Positions 36,281 through 44,229 of a stretch of 64,000 nucleotides of DNA are shown here, piece by piece. The notes under the pieces are model-generated. The model ran no database searches and had not been told where the DNA came from. It saw only the letters and a program-made list of their open reading frames with translations. The position numbers and the translations under genes were made by a program. The stretch spans positions 1 to 64,000 of the forward strand of contig JBJXDZ010000043.1 in NCBI GenBank assembly GCA_046154645.1. Reading direction: 5' to 3'. Numbering within the stretch: the first letter of the stretch is position 1; each line of letters opens with the position of its first letter. Origin of the DNA: Ga0077555 sp046154645 (GTDB lineage Bacteria; Pseudomonadota; Alphaproteobacteria; Rhizobiales; Hyphomicrobiaceae).

Positions 36281-38875
36281 ATGGCTCCACCTCTGGACTG
36301 GAAGGAGCGGACGCGTTGTAGCCCTGAGGAGGGTAGCGATTTGGATATCAGAGATTCACGCGAATCACAACAGCGCGTCGGACCTGCCATCGGCGACAGC
36401 GCGCTGGCTCCTGACACAACCGTCATGCGCGGATACTTCCAGCGCCTCTCAGAGCAGGCCCGGCTCGCCGTTCGCAGTGCTGGTGCAGATGAGCTTTGCC
36501 TCGTGCTGTCGTCGCTCGATCCTGAAGGCGGACTTCTCGCAAAGAGGTTTTCCTTGGGCGCCGTCGACGCCATGATCAGGGAAGCAGTCGCGTGGAACAT
36601 GGAACGGCGCAACATCTACATGGCGCCGGTTCTGTATCGCCGAGCCAGCCTGCCTCGCAATAGTCGAGGCAGAGAAGAACTCATCGCCCTGGTATTGGGC
36701 CTTGGTGCCGACGTCGACAGTGAGCCCGAGAAAAAGCAGGATGCGGGCGTCATTGAGGAGTTGAAGCCTGCCCCGACGTATGTGTTGCTGACGAGCCAGC
36801 ATCAACAGACCGGCGCCTGCATGAAGAACTACGGGCTGATGTTCCTGTTCGATCGGCCGCTGACGCCCGAGCAGGCGCAACCGATCTCGGAACGCCTCTG
36901 CAAGTTTGTCCGCGACCGCGACGGCTCCACTTCTGACATCAACCATATCTGGCGCGTGCCCGGTGCTCTCAACTGGGTCACGCAAAAGAAAGCAGGTGAA
37001 CGAGGTCTGTCATGGCCGCAGCCTCCTCGTATCGTGACGATCGAGCATACGTTGAGCAGCCAACAGCTCGTCAATTCCGCCGATCTCTGCGCATTCCTGG
37101 AGGTCGAAGCGGAAGGCGCAGCCGTCTCGCCAACGTCGACAACGTCATCGTCGACCACGCAGGAACTCGCAGCCGAAACGCATCCGCTTGACCGCGACGG
37201 CAGGCTACGGCCGGTGCGCGACATCTGGGACGGCAATCCCGCTGAAGAAACGAGGCTGCTCGATGCCCTTCGACACATCGAGCGCGAGGAGCATCGCCGC
37301 CGTTTGGCCGGCGAACCAGAGATCAAGGTGCGAGACTATGTCCATGACATGCGCGCGCGCGCCACTTGGTTGCGCTTCGGCATGGCGCTGCATGTCTACT
37401 ACAGCGGAAGCGAACGCGGGTTCGATGTCTGGCGCGCCGTGTCCAGGGGCAGCGGCGACCTGAATTTTGCCGGGGCGCCAGGATCCTGGGACGAGGCTGA
37501 CTGGCCTCGGACCTGGAAGGCATTTCGAGACCCTTTAAGTTCCGAGACAAGCGAGGTCTCCCTTGTCACCGTAGGCTCGCTATTCGAGATTGCCGGCAAG
37601 GCTGGCTTCGATCTCAAACGCGGCAAGGGCTATGGCCTCGGGAAGTTGCCCCGCAAACCCCTTCCGGAGCCCTGCGAGGAAGCGAAGCGGGTCATGGCCG
37701 CGGGCGCCGAATTTCATGAGCTGCGAGAGAGGGACGGGCACGACCTGCGCGACGAGTTTGTTCGTGCCCTACGACGCTGGCTTGGTCGACAGGGCGCTGC
37801 AGGTCGCACCGTGCGCGTGTTCGATGTGATTGTCGATGACCTCTATCGGGGCATTGGCGACGGCGATGGGCCTGTGGGCTGTGCTTGGCGAAAAATCGAG
37901 AACTACTGCAAAACGCTGTCGACAGAAAAAGTCGCCTGGGATCGTCGCGACCTCTGGAGGGAAACCGAGGCGTTGAAATCTCTTGGCGTGCTGGTGGCCA
38001 GTCCTGGCAATGCAATCGGCGCACATCGAAGAAAGGGGCCGTCATATGCCATCACCCCGCCGCCGGGGCTGTCGCACGAGCAGCTTATTGAGGGATTCCG
38101 CGTGGAGCGCGGGCATGGTCCCTTGACAGCAAACGTGAGCGCTTCGACTGTGCAACCCACCCATAATCAAGGGCAGCAATCACCCCTAATTGAGGTCGGC
38201 AACCTATACGACCATGAAAAGGGGTCCCCCCCGAGGCAAGGTCGGCAGATTCTACGACCTTCTACTACTACTGATATGAGCACGACTTTCACGTCAGCCG
38301 AGGCAGCGTCCGAGCAATCGTCGTCCGACGCAGCGAACTTGCAAGCAGCCCCACCGGCAGACATCCAAAAAGACTCGACGCCCACGGCCGCCGGCAGGCC
38401 ACTTCTTTGGTGGGTGAACGAGGGAGGCCTACCTGACGTCTTGGTTACGGCCATTCGGCAGTCGGCCACAAGCAAGAAGCCCGATCACATCGTCGACAAG
38501 CTCAACAAGTTGGTGGACGTCGGTCTGACAGCAGGCGGTGTTGCTGCGGAGCTGGAGCAAATCATACGGTATTTGTCATGGAGGCCGGCCAACCAGGCGC
38601 CGGTCGACATTTTGCAGGATCCGCCCAAGTTTCTGAGCAAAGTCTTCGACAGGCTCGCGATATTGGCGGGCAAGTACGGCGTCGATCCAAAGGACGCCGA
38701 AGCCGCGACGGCTCGCTTCGAGAAGGCCAAAGCTCGGCGTGAGCACGGCAAGGTCAACGCGACTTCGATACACAAGGTAGCCAAGTCGCCAACCACACGG
38801 GCGAACGACATAGCCGTTCCCGAGCTACCGCGATGCCAGGATGGCCCTGCTCAAACAAAGCCAAGCGGCGCTTGA
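36281..38875 (+). CDS. RepB-like primase/replication protein of mobile element
   Basis: 864 residues. Residues about 90-280 resemble the RepB/archaeo-eukaryotic primase domain found in plasmid and satellite replication proteins: YVLLTSQHQQTGACMKNYGL, MFLFDRPLTPEQAQPISERL, DINHIWRVPGALNWV. A later region around residues 340-460 (WLRFGMALHVYYSGSERGFD, FDVWRAVSRGSG) fits a PriCT-type helical module. The C-terminal 250 residues are Ser/Thr/Ala/Gln-rich and low in conservation, with a helical end. No Walker helicase motif is visible. Start could also be Met49 (nt 36425). Inferred role: priming DNA synthesis for the excised element. Confidence 0.68.
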   Translation: MAPPLDWKERTRCSPEEGSDLDIRDSRESQQRVGPAIGDSALAPDTTVMRGYFQRLSEQARLAVRSAGADELCLVLSSLDPEGGLLAKRFSLGAVDAMIREAVAWNMERRNIYMAPVLYRRASLPRNSRGREELIALVLGLGADVDSEPEKKQDAGVIEELKPAPTYVLLTSQHQQTGACMKNYGLMFLFDRPLTPEQAQPISERLCKFVRDRDGSTSDINHIWRVPGALNWVTQKKAGERGLSWPQPPRIVTIEHTLSSQQLVNSADLCAFLEVEAEGAAVSPTSTTSSSTTQELAAETHPLDRDGRLRPVRDIWDGNPAEETRLLDALRHIEREEHRRRLAGEPEIKVRDYVHDMRARATWLRFGMALHVYYSGSERGFDVWRAVSRGSGDLNFAGAPGSWDEADWPRTWKAFRDPLSSETSEVSLVTVGSLFEIAGKAGFDLKRGKGYGLGKLPRKPLPEPCEEAKRVMAAGAEFHELRERDGHDLRDEFVRALRRWLGRQGAAGRTVRVFDVIVDDLYRGIGDGDGPVGCAWRKIENYCKTLSTEKVAWDRRDLWRETEALKSLGVLVASPGNAIGAHRRKGPSYAITPPPGLSHEQLIEGFRVERGHGPLTANVSASTVQPTHNQGQQSPLIEVGNLYDHEKGSPPRQGRQILRPSTTTDMSTTFTSAEAASEQSSSDAANLQAAPPADIQKDSTPTAAGRPLLWWVNEGGLPDVLVTAIRQSATSKKPDHIVDKLNKLVDVGLTAGGVAAELEQIIRYLSWRPANQAPVDILQDPPKFLSKVFDRLAILAGKYGVDPKDAEAATARFEKAKARREHGKVNATSIHKVAKSPTTRANDIAVPELPRCQDGPAQTKPSGA

Positions 38876-39021
38876 TGTCTTGATGCCCATTTCTCGTGCG
38901 CCCGTATCAGCGCTGGCGGGCAATCGAGGGGTGGTGGCTAGCTCGGTAGCCATCAAAGAAAACGCCGAAGATTCTCAATACCCGCAAACGACGAAAACAA
39001 CTTGGAAAAATGGGGACTACC

Positions 39022-39384
39022 ATGAGCATCATCGACGAGGCCGCCGTCTTGGAGGTACCTGTATCCGAGACAGACACCGTGTTCGAAGTTCTGATTGAGC
39101 CAGCGCAGCGCACGAGCGATCGTCAATTCTACGCAGTCTGGTTCGGTGACGAATTTCTACTCACGCACCACGATCCCGAACACGCTGCCTGCCGGGCCTT
39201 GCTGGCGCGTGGCATCACAGGGCAACTCAGCGTCCGCTGGCGCGGCTCCAATCATGCCGCATCCTCCTTCGACATCGAACGTGGGGCGCGATTTGCGATC
39301 TCCGAAAGCCGCCAGCGTGGCCCCGTCGTCAAGCTTTACAGGGAATTCCAGATGCGTGGTAACGAAGACCCAGGCGATCCATAA
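39022..39384 (+). CDS. Hypothetical protein of the mobile element
   Basis: 120 residues from ATG 39022 (MSIIDEAAVLEVPVSET), with GGGG at about 39012 as a modest ribosome site; an ATG at 39010 is the alternative. Soluble, no signal or helices through the membrane. It has a mixed alpha/beta pattern (FEVLIEPAQRTSDRQFYAVW, ACRALLARGITGQLSVRW). No family recognised. It follows the primase gene in the same direction and is likely part of the same element. Confidence 0.55.
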   Translation: MSIIDEAAVLEVPVSETDTVFEVLIEPAQRTSDRQFYAVWFGDEFLLTHHDPEHAACRALLARGITGQLSVRWRGSNHAASSFDIERGARFAISESRQRGPVVKLYREFQMRGNEDPGDP

Positions 39385-39661
39385 CCGTAAAGGAAACGCT
39401 TGGAGCGCCTCGATCTCGAAGCCACCGTGGCTAGGGCGCGGCCTCGCGTACGTCGAGATCATTGTGTGTTCAATTCCTTAGACACAAATGTCTAGGCACG
39501 AATTGGCCAACAAGTTGGCCCCCGGGCTCGACATCGAAGAAAGTCGGTAGCTCGACGCTCGCACAGATGGAGCGAACATGCCCCCCAACCCGCCCAGTGA
39601 CAGGCGCGTGCCCACCCGCTAGCTTTGTCCCAGTCTGAGTACTGCCGGGGGGCGTATTGCC

Positions 39662-42520
39662 GTGTCGCGAATTTTCTTGAGTCATTCCTCCGCCGATAAC
39701 GCTGCCGCCATCGCCTTGCGCGACTGGCTGGTCGGGGAGGGCTGGGGCGAGCTGTTCCTCGACCTGGACCCCGACCGGGGCATTGCGGCTGGTGAACGGT
39801 GGGAGCGGGCCCTGAACGAGGCTGCCAGCCGCTGCGAAGCTGTGTTGTTCCTGGTCAGCAAGGCGTGGCTGTCGTCGCGTTGGTGCATGAACGAGCTGAA
39901 TCTCGCCCGCCGCCTCAACAAGCGCCTCTTCGGCGTGCTGATCGAGGAAGGCCTCGCCGTCTCCGACTTGCCGAGCGATGTCACCAGCACGTGGCAACTC
40001 GTCAATCTGGCCACGGGACGCGACCACAAGCAGTTCCGCGTCAAACTGCCGATCACGGGCGAGGAAACTCACGTCACCTACTCTCACGAGGGGTTGGCAC
40101 GCCTTAAGACAGGCCTGCAACGGGCGGGCCTGCATGCGAGCTTCTTCAACTGGCCGCCGGAGACCGACCCGAAGCGCGCGCCATACCGCGGCCTGCGCCC
40201 ACTTGAAGCTGACGATGCCGGTATTTTCTTCGGTCGAGAGGCGCCGGTCATCAAGGCCGTCGACCAGCTCAGAGGCTTGCGCGATGCCGCCCCGCCTCGG
40301 CTGCTGGTGATCCTCGGCGCGTCGGGCGCCGGCAAGTCGTCGTTTCTGCGTGCAGGGCTCCTCCCGCGCTTGAAACGCGACGACCACAACTTCCTGGCCT
40401 TGCCGGTGATCAGGCCGGAGCGTGCAGCCCTGACCGGCGAGACAGGTTTACTTGCCGCGTTGTCCGGCGCCTTCGAGGCGGCGCGGATCACGACGCCACG
40501 CAATGAGCTGCGGACCGCCATGCAGGGCGGTGCGGCAACACTGAAGCCCACCTTGCAAGCGCTAGTCGATAAAGCCACACCGGTGGCGCTCGTCGGTGAT
40601 ACCATGCTGAAGCCGCCGACGCTCATCATCTCCATAGACCAAGGCGAAGAGCTTTTCCTCGCCGAAGCCCAGGACGAAGCCCAGCCATTCTTGGCGCTGT
40701 TGCGCGACCTCGTTACATCTGACGCTCCGGCCGCCATCGTTGTCTTCACTATCCGCTCCGACAACTACGAGCGCCTGCAGGAGGCGCGCCAGCTGGATGG
40801 CATCCAGAAGATTCCTTTCGATCTCGGCCCCCTGCCCCGAGGCTCGTACACCGAGGTGATCAACGGCCCTGCGCGACGCCTCGACGGTGGACCGCGAGCC
40901 CTCAAGATTGAACCTGAGCTGGTGCAGGAGCTGCTGTCCGATATCGAGGCGGGCGGCGCCAAGGACGCCCTGCCGCTGCTCGCATTCACACTGGAGAGGC
41001 TCTACGGCGACTTCCATGCCGGCGGACAGCTTAGGCTCGAACACTATGAGCAACTCGGCCGGGTTAAGGGCTCCATCGAAGCGGCTGTGGAACGTGCGTT
41101 CAAGGCAGCTGACGCCGACGGGCGCATCCCGCGTGACCGGCAGGCGCGACTGGAGCTGTTACGGCGAGGGCTGATCCCGTGGCTCGCCGGCATCGATCCT
41201 GACACCGGCGCGCCACGCCGCCGCGTTGCGCGATTGTCGGAGATTCCCGCCGAAGCGCGTTCGCTGGTCGATCTGCTGGTTGATCAGCGCTTGTTGTCCA
41301 CCGATGTGTCCAAGGACACGAACGAGAAGACCGTCGAGCCGGCGCACGAAGCGCTGCTCAGGCAGTGGGGGTTGCTCCAAGGTTGGCTGGCCGAAGATGC
41401 CGGCCTGCTCAGCATCATGGACGGCGTCAAGCGGGCATCACGGGATTGGGCCGCGAATGCCAAGGGCGCAGCGTGGATCACACATACCACCGAGAGATTG
41501 CGCGTGGCAGAGCGCCTCCTGGAGCGGCCGGACCTCGCCGCAAACCTTGAGCCGACGGATCGAGCCTATCTGGCTGCGTGCAGGGCCGTTGAAGAGGGAC
41601 TACGGGCCAAGGACCAGGCCGATCGCCGACGGGCGCAGCGGACAAAAGTGTTGATTGGCACGCTTGCGGCCAGTGTTGTGAGCGTCGTTGGTTTGTCGAT
41701 GGCGGGTGTTCTGGATCGCGCCATCCTGACGATCCAGATGAGGCGTCTTGCGGACATCTATTTGCCGACCGTCCTGACGCCGGACAAAGAGCGCGCCCTG
41801 AAGCCCGGCGATCTGATCAAGGAATGCGCCAGTTGCCCGGCGATGATCGTTGTTCCCGCTGGCGAGTTCACGATGGGTGGTGAAGATGACGACGCGAAGC
41901 CTGTCCACAAGGTCACCATCAAGCAGCAATTCGCGGTCGCCAAGTTTGAGGTGACATTCGACGAGTGGGAAAGTTGTGTCGCGCATGGCGGGTGCACGTA
42001 TCGGCCAGCAGACAACAGCTGGGGGCGCGGCCAACAACCAGTCATCAACGTGAGCTGGGATGACGCACAGTCTTACCTGAAATGGCTGTCCAAGCTGACC
42101 GGACAGACCTATCGTCTTTTATCCGAGGCCGAGTGGGAGTATGCTGCGCGTGCGAGAACAGATACCGCGTTCTCGTTTGGGGACGATGAAGATCAGCTCG
42201 GCGACTACGCTTGGTATGCCAAGAATGCAAATTCGAGATCGCATCCCGTCGGACGAAAGAAGGCCAACGCCTTCGGGCTCCACGACATGCATGGCAATGT
42301 TTGGGAGTGGGTCGAGGACTGCTACGAAAAGACGTACCATGGAGCCCCACTAGATGGTTCCGCTCGACAAGCTGACGGCTGCTCTTCCCGCGTTCTGCGC
42401 GGTGGTTCCTGGTACTTCAATCCTCAGCTCCTCCGCTCGGCCAACCGCAACAGCGGCCAACCCGTCGACCGCGACTACCTCATCGGGTTCCGTCTTGCCA
42501 GAACGCTCTTACCCCCTTGA
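39662..42520 (+). CDS. DGR target 1: TIR-nSTAND1 NTPase-FGE-sulfatase protein
   Basis: 952 residues. Residues 1-135 are a TIR domain (RIFLSHSSADNAAAIALRDW; candidate NADase Glu78 in SSRWCMNELNLA). From about 174 the nSTAND1 module begins (PYRGLRPLEADDAGIFFGRE), with Walker A GASGAGKSS at 219-227 and Walker B LIISIDQGEE at 321-330. A membrane-like helix lies at about 661-685. Residues about 720-952 form a formylglycine-generating-enzyme-like C-type lectin fold (MIVVPAGEFTMGG, LLSEAEWEYAARA, GLHDMHGNVWEW, RVLRGGSW). Residues 908-949 are encoded by variable repeat 1. Layout matches an NTPase sensor with a TIR effector and a DGR-diversified ligand-binding end. Ligand and cofactor chemistry are inferred. 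Confidence 0.93.
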   Translation: MSRIFLSHSSADNAAAIALRDWLVGEGWGELFLDLDPDRGIAAGERWERALNEAASRCEAVLFLVSKAWLSSRWCMNELNLARRLNKRLFGVLIEEGLAVSDLPSDVTSTWQLVNLATGRDHKQFRVKLPITGEETHVTYSHEGLARLKTGLQRAGLHASFFNWPPETDPKRAPYRGLRPLEADDAGIFFGREAPVIKAVDQLRGLRDAAPPRLLVILGASGAGKSSFLRAGLLPRLKRDDHNFLALPVIRPERAALTGETGLLAALSGAFEAARITTPRNELRTAMQGGAATLKPTLQALVDKATPVALVGDTMLKPPTLIISIDQGEELFLAEAQDEAQPFLALLRDLVTSDAPAAIVVFTIRSDNYERLQEARQLDGIQKIPFDLGPLPRGSYTEVINGPARRLDGGPRALKIEPELVQELLSDIEAGGAKDALPLLAFTLERLYGDFHAGGQLRLEHYEQLGRVKGSIEAAVERAFKAADADGRIPRDRQARLELLRRGLIPWLAGIDPDTGAPRRRVARLSEIPAEARSLVDLLVDQRLLSTDVSKDTNEKTVEPAHEALLRQWGLLQGWLAEDAGLLSIMDGVKRASRDWAANAKGAAWITHTTERLRVAERLLERPDLAANLEPTDRAYLAACRAVEEGLRAKDQADRRRAQRTKVLIGTLAASVVSVVGLSMAGVLDRAILTIQMRRLADIYLPTVLTPDKERALKPGDLIKECASCPAMIVVPAGEFTMGGEDDDAKPVHKVTIKQQFAVAKFEVTFDEWESCVAHGGCTYRPADNSWGRGQQPVINVSWDDAQSYLKWLSKLTGQTYRLLSEAEWEYAARARTDTAFSFGDDEDQLGDYAWYAKNANSRSHPVGRKKANAFGLHDMHGNVWEWVEDCYEKTYHGAPLDGSARQADGCSSRVLRGGSWYFNPQLLRSANRNSGQPVDRDYLIGFRLARTLLPP
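42383..42508 (+). repeat. DGR variable repeat 1 (VR1)
   Basis: 126 bp aligned without gaps to the template repeat at 45970-46095. Sixteen positions differ, and all sixteen are A in the template (for example AAC to TAC, TTC, CTC, AGC, GGC, GAC). None of the 92 non-A positions differs. It codes residues 908-949 of target 1. The first 30 bp and most of the last 24 bp are invariant; the last 24 bp, GGGTTCCGTCTTGCCAGAAC then GCTC, is the candidate initiation-of-mutagenic-homing site. Confidence 0.97.
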
Positions 42521-42523
42521 TCA

Positions 42524-42595
42524 TTACATCTTTACGTCTTGAGCACACCGGTGCCTCCGGACCGCTGCGTTTTTTAGGTTTCCGCCGAAGGCGGA
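42524..42595 (+). promoter_or_regulatory. Conserved element and hairpin 3' of VR1
   Basis: TTACATCTTTACGTCTTGAG plus CAC (42524-42546) is repeated exactly 3' of VR2 and not 3' of the template. A hairpin TCCGCC-GAA-GGCGGA lies at 42581-42595, and VR2 has the same stem with a GGA loop. In studied DGRs, sequence and hairpins just past the variable repeat help mark it as the recipient. These are candidates for that role; the hairpin could also terminate transcription. Confidence 0.65.
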
Positions 42596-42697
42596 CCGCA
42601 TTTTTTCAGTGATCTCGCCGCCGAACCAGCTGTGGATACCGGTGATAACCGGACTGAATATGAGCCGGCACTGCACCATTCCTATTAGCCTGCGGCC

Positions 42698-43105
42698 ATG
42701 ACCGACAACGCACGCCGCACAGGCCCCGCCGTCGAGGCGCACTTCCAGCTCATCAACTGGCTGATGGACACGGTTGAGCGTTTCCCGAAAGCGCAAAAAT
42801 TCTTGCTCGGGGACCGCATTCAGAAAACCGCGCTCGACGTGCTGGAAGCGCTGATCGAGGCGACATACACACGCGACCGCCGGGCGCATCTCACGCGGGC
42901 CAATCTCGGCCTGGAAAAACTGCGGTTCTTCTTCCGGCTGGCCTTCGAGCAGAAGCACCTCGACGTGCGCCGCTACGAGCATGCCGCCCGCACCATCGAC
43001 GACGTTGGTCGGCTGATCGGCGGCTGGGCCAAGGCACACGCGGCGCAGTCGGGTCACGGATCGGGCAACGGCTATCACGGGCATGCGCCATCGCAGGCAC
43101 GATGA
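42698..43105 (+). CDS. avd: DGR accessory variability determinant (Avd)
   Basis: 135 residues, predicted four-helix bundle with a basic character and a Gly/His-rich end. Segments HFQLINWLMDTVERFPKAQK, FLLGDRIQKTALDVLEALIE, RRAHLTRANLGLEKLRFFFR and YEHAARTIDDVGRLIGGWAK correspond to the four helices of the Avd/23S-IVP-like fold. In studied DGRs Avd forms a pentamer, binds the reverse transcriptase and template RNA, and is required for cDNA synthesis. The gene overlaps the reverse transcriptase start by 23 nt. Confidence 0.92.
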   Translation: MTDNARRTGPAVEAHFQLINWLMDTVERFPKAQKFLLGDRIQKTALDVLEALIEATYTRDRRAHLTRANLGLEKLRFFFRLAFEQKHLDVRRYEHAARTIDDVGRLIGGWAKAHAAQSGHGSGNGYHGHAPSQAR

Positions 43106-44159
43106 TCTTTTCGGCCGCGTCGCCACGTTCAACGCGCTGAGGATCGCCGCGCGCAAGGCTGTGGCCGGCAAGCGCAAGAAGCCGGGAGCCAGCGCCTTCT
43201 TTGCCAACATTGAGCGTGAGCTGCTGCGCCTGGAGAGCCAGTTGCGTGACGGCAGCTACCGCCCTGGCAAGTATGTCGAGATCCTTGTCCGGGAGCCGAA
43301 GGAGCGCCTGGTGTCGGCGGCGCCGTTCCGCGACCGGGTCGTGCATCATGCGCTGTGCGCTGTGATCTTCCCGTTGTTCGAGCCAAGCTTCATCGGGAAC
43401 ACCTACGCGAACCGCACGGGTAAAGGCACACACCGCGCTGTCGAGGCCTACGAGCGCTTTCGCGACCGGCACACCCACGTGCTGCGCGCTGATATCTTCC
43501 GCTACTTCCCGTCGATCGATCACGACATCCTCAAGGCCGAGTTCCGCCGCCGCATCGCCTGCGAGCGTACGCTTCGGCTCATGGACTTGATCGTCGATGG
43601 CTCCAATGCACAGGAACCGGTAGAGTTACATTTTCCCGGCGACGATCTCTTTGAACCCTACCAGCGCCGCCGCGGGCTCCCCATCGGCAACCTGACCAGC
43701 CAATTCTTCGCCAACCTCTACCTCGACCGTTTTGACCATTGGGCCACGGAAGTGTTGCGTGCGCCTTTTGTTCGATACGTAGATGACTTCGCGTTGTTCC
43801 ACGACGACCCAGCAGTGCTGACGGACTGGCGCCAGCGGATTGATCGCTACCTCGAAGGCCGGCGGCTCAAGTTGCACCCGAGGAAAACGGTGATCCAGCC
43901 GACCACCGAGCCGTCGCAGTTCCTCGGCTATGTGCTGCTGCCAGATGGCGGACGCTGGCTGCCGGAGGACAATGTCGCCCGGTTTCGGGGCCGGTTGCGG
44001 GGGCTGCGCGATCAATGGCGGGCCGGAACAGTGACACGCGTCAAGGCCGAGACGAGGATCGCGGCGTGGATCGCCCATGCCAGCCACGCAGATACGTTCC
44101 GCCTGCGCCGCGCGATGTTCGAGGGCACGCGCTGGGAGCCGTGGCCAGGGGAAGACTGA
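43083..44159 (+). CDS. DGR reverse transcriptase
   Basis: 358 residues. Reverse transcriptase motifs in order: RDRVVHHALCAVIFPLFEPS, LRADIFRYFPSIDH with catalytic Asp137, GLPIGNLTSQFFANLYLD with the DGR-typical IGxxxSQ at 201-207, FVRYVDDFALF with catalytic YVDD at 232-235, and LHPRKTVIQPTTEPSQFLGY. The IGxxxSQ motif in place of the QG of other bacterial RTs is the recognised DGR mark linked with adenine-specific infidelity. Role: copies the template-repeat RNA with random bases opposite A. It overlaps avd upstream and lies 70 nt before target 2. Confidence 0.96.
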   Translation: MRHRRHDDLFGRVATFNALRIAARKAVAGKRKKPGASAFFANIERELLRLESQLRDGSYRPGKYVEILVREPKERLVSAAPFRDRVVHHALCAVIFPLFEPSFIGNTYANRTGKGTHRAVEAYERFRDRHTHVLRADIFRYFPSIDHDILKAEFRRRIACERTLRLMDLIVDGSNAQEPVELHFPGDDLFEPYQRRRGLPIGNLTSQFFANLYLDRFDHWATEVLRAPFVRYVDDFALFHDDPAVLTDWRQRIDRYLEGRRLKLHPRKTVIQPTTEPSQFLGYVLLPDGGRWLPEDNVARFRGRLRGLRDQWRAGTVTRVKAETRIAAWIAHASHADTFRLRRAMFEGTRWEPWPGED

Positions 44160-44229
44160 CGCTTCCCTTGTGCCGTCAGCGTCCCTACTATTGCGAGCGG
44201 ATTACTGACAACGGACAAGTTGAAGTGCC

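Noticed and set aside
35754..36290. 178-codon minus-strand frame between the AlpA-type and primase genes
   Set aside because: No recognisable domain; overlaps the AlpA gene end; composition looks like chance open frame in GC-rich DNA.
39470..40387. 305-codon minus-strand frame opposite the TIR domain
   Set aside because: No domain, and it overlaps the strongly supported TIR-nSTAND1 coding region.
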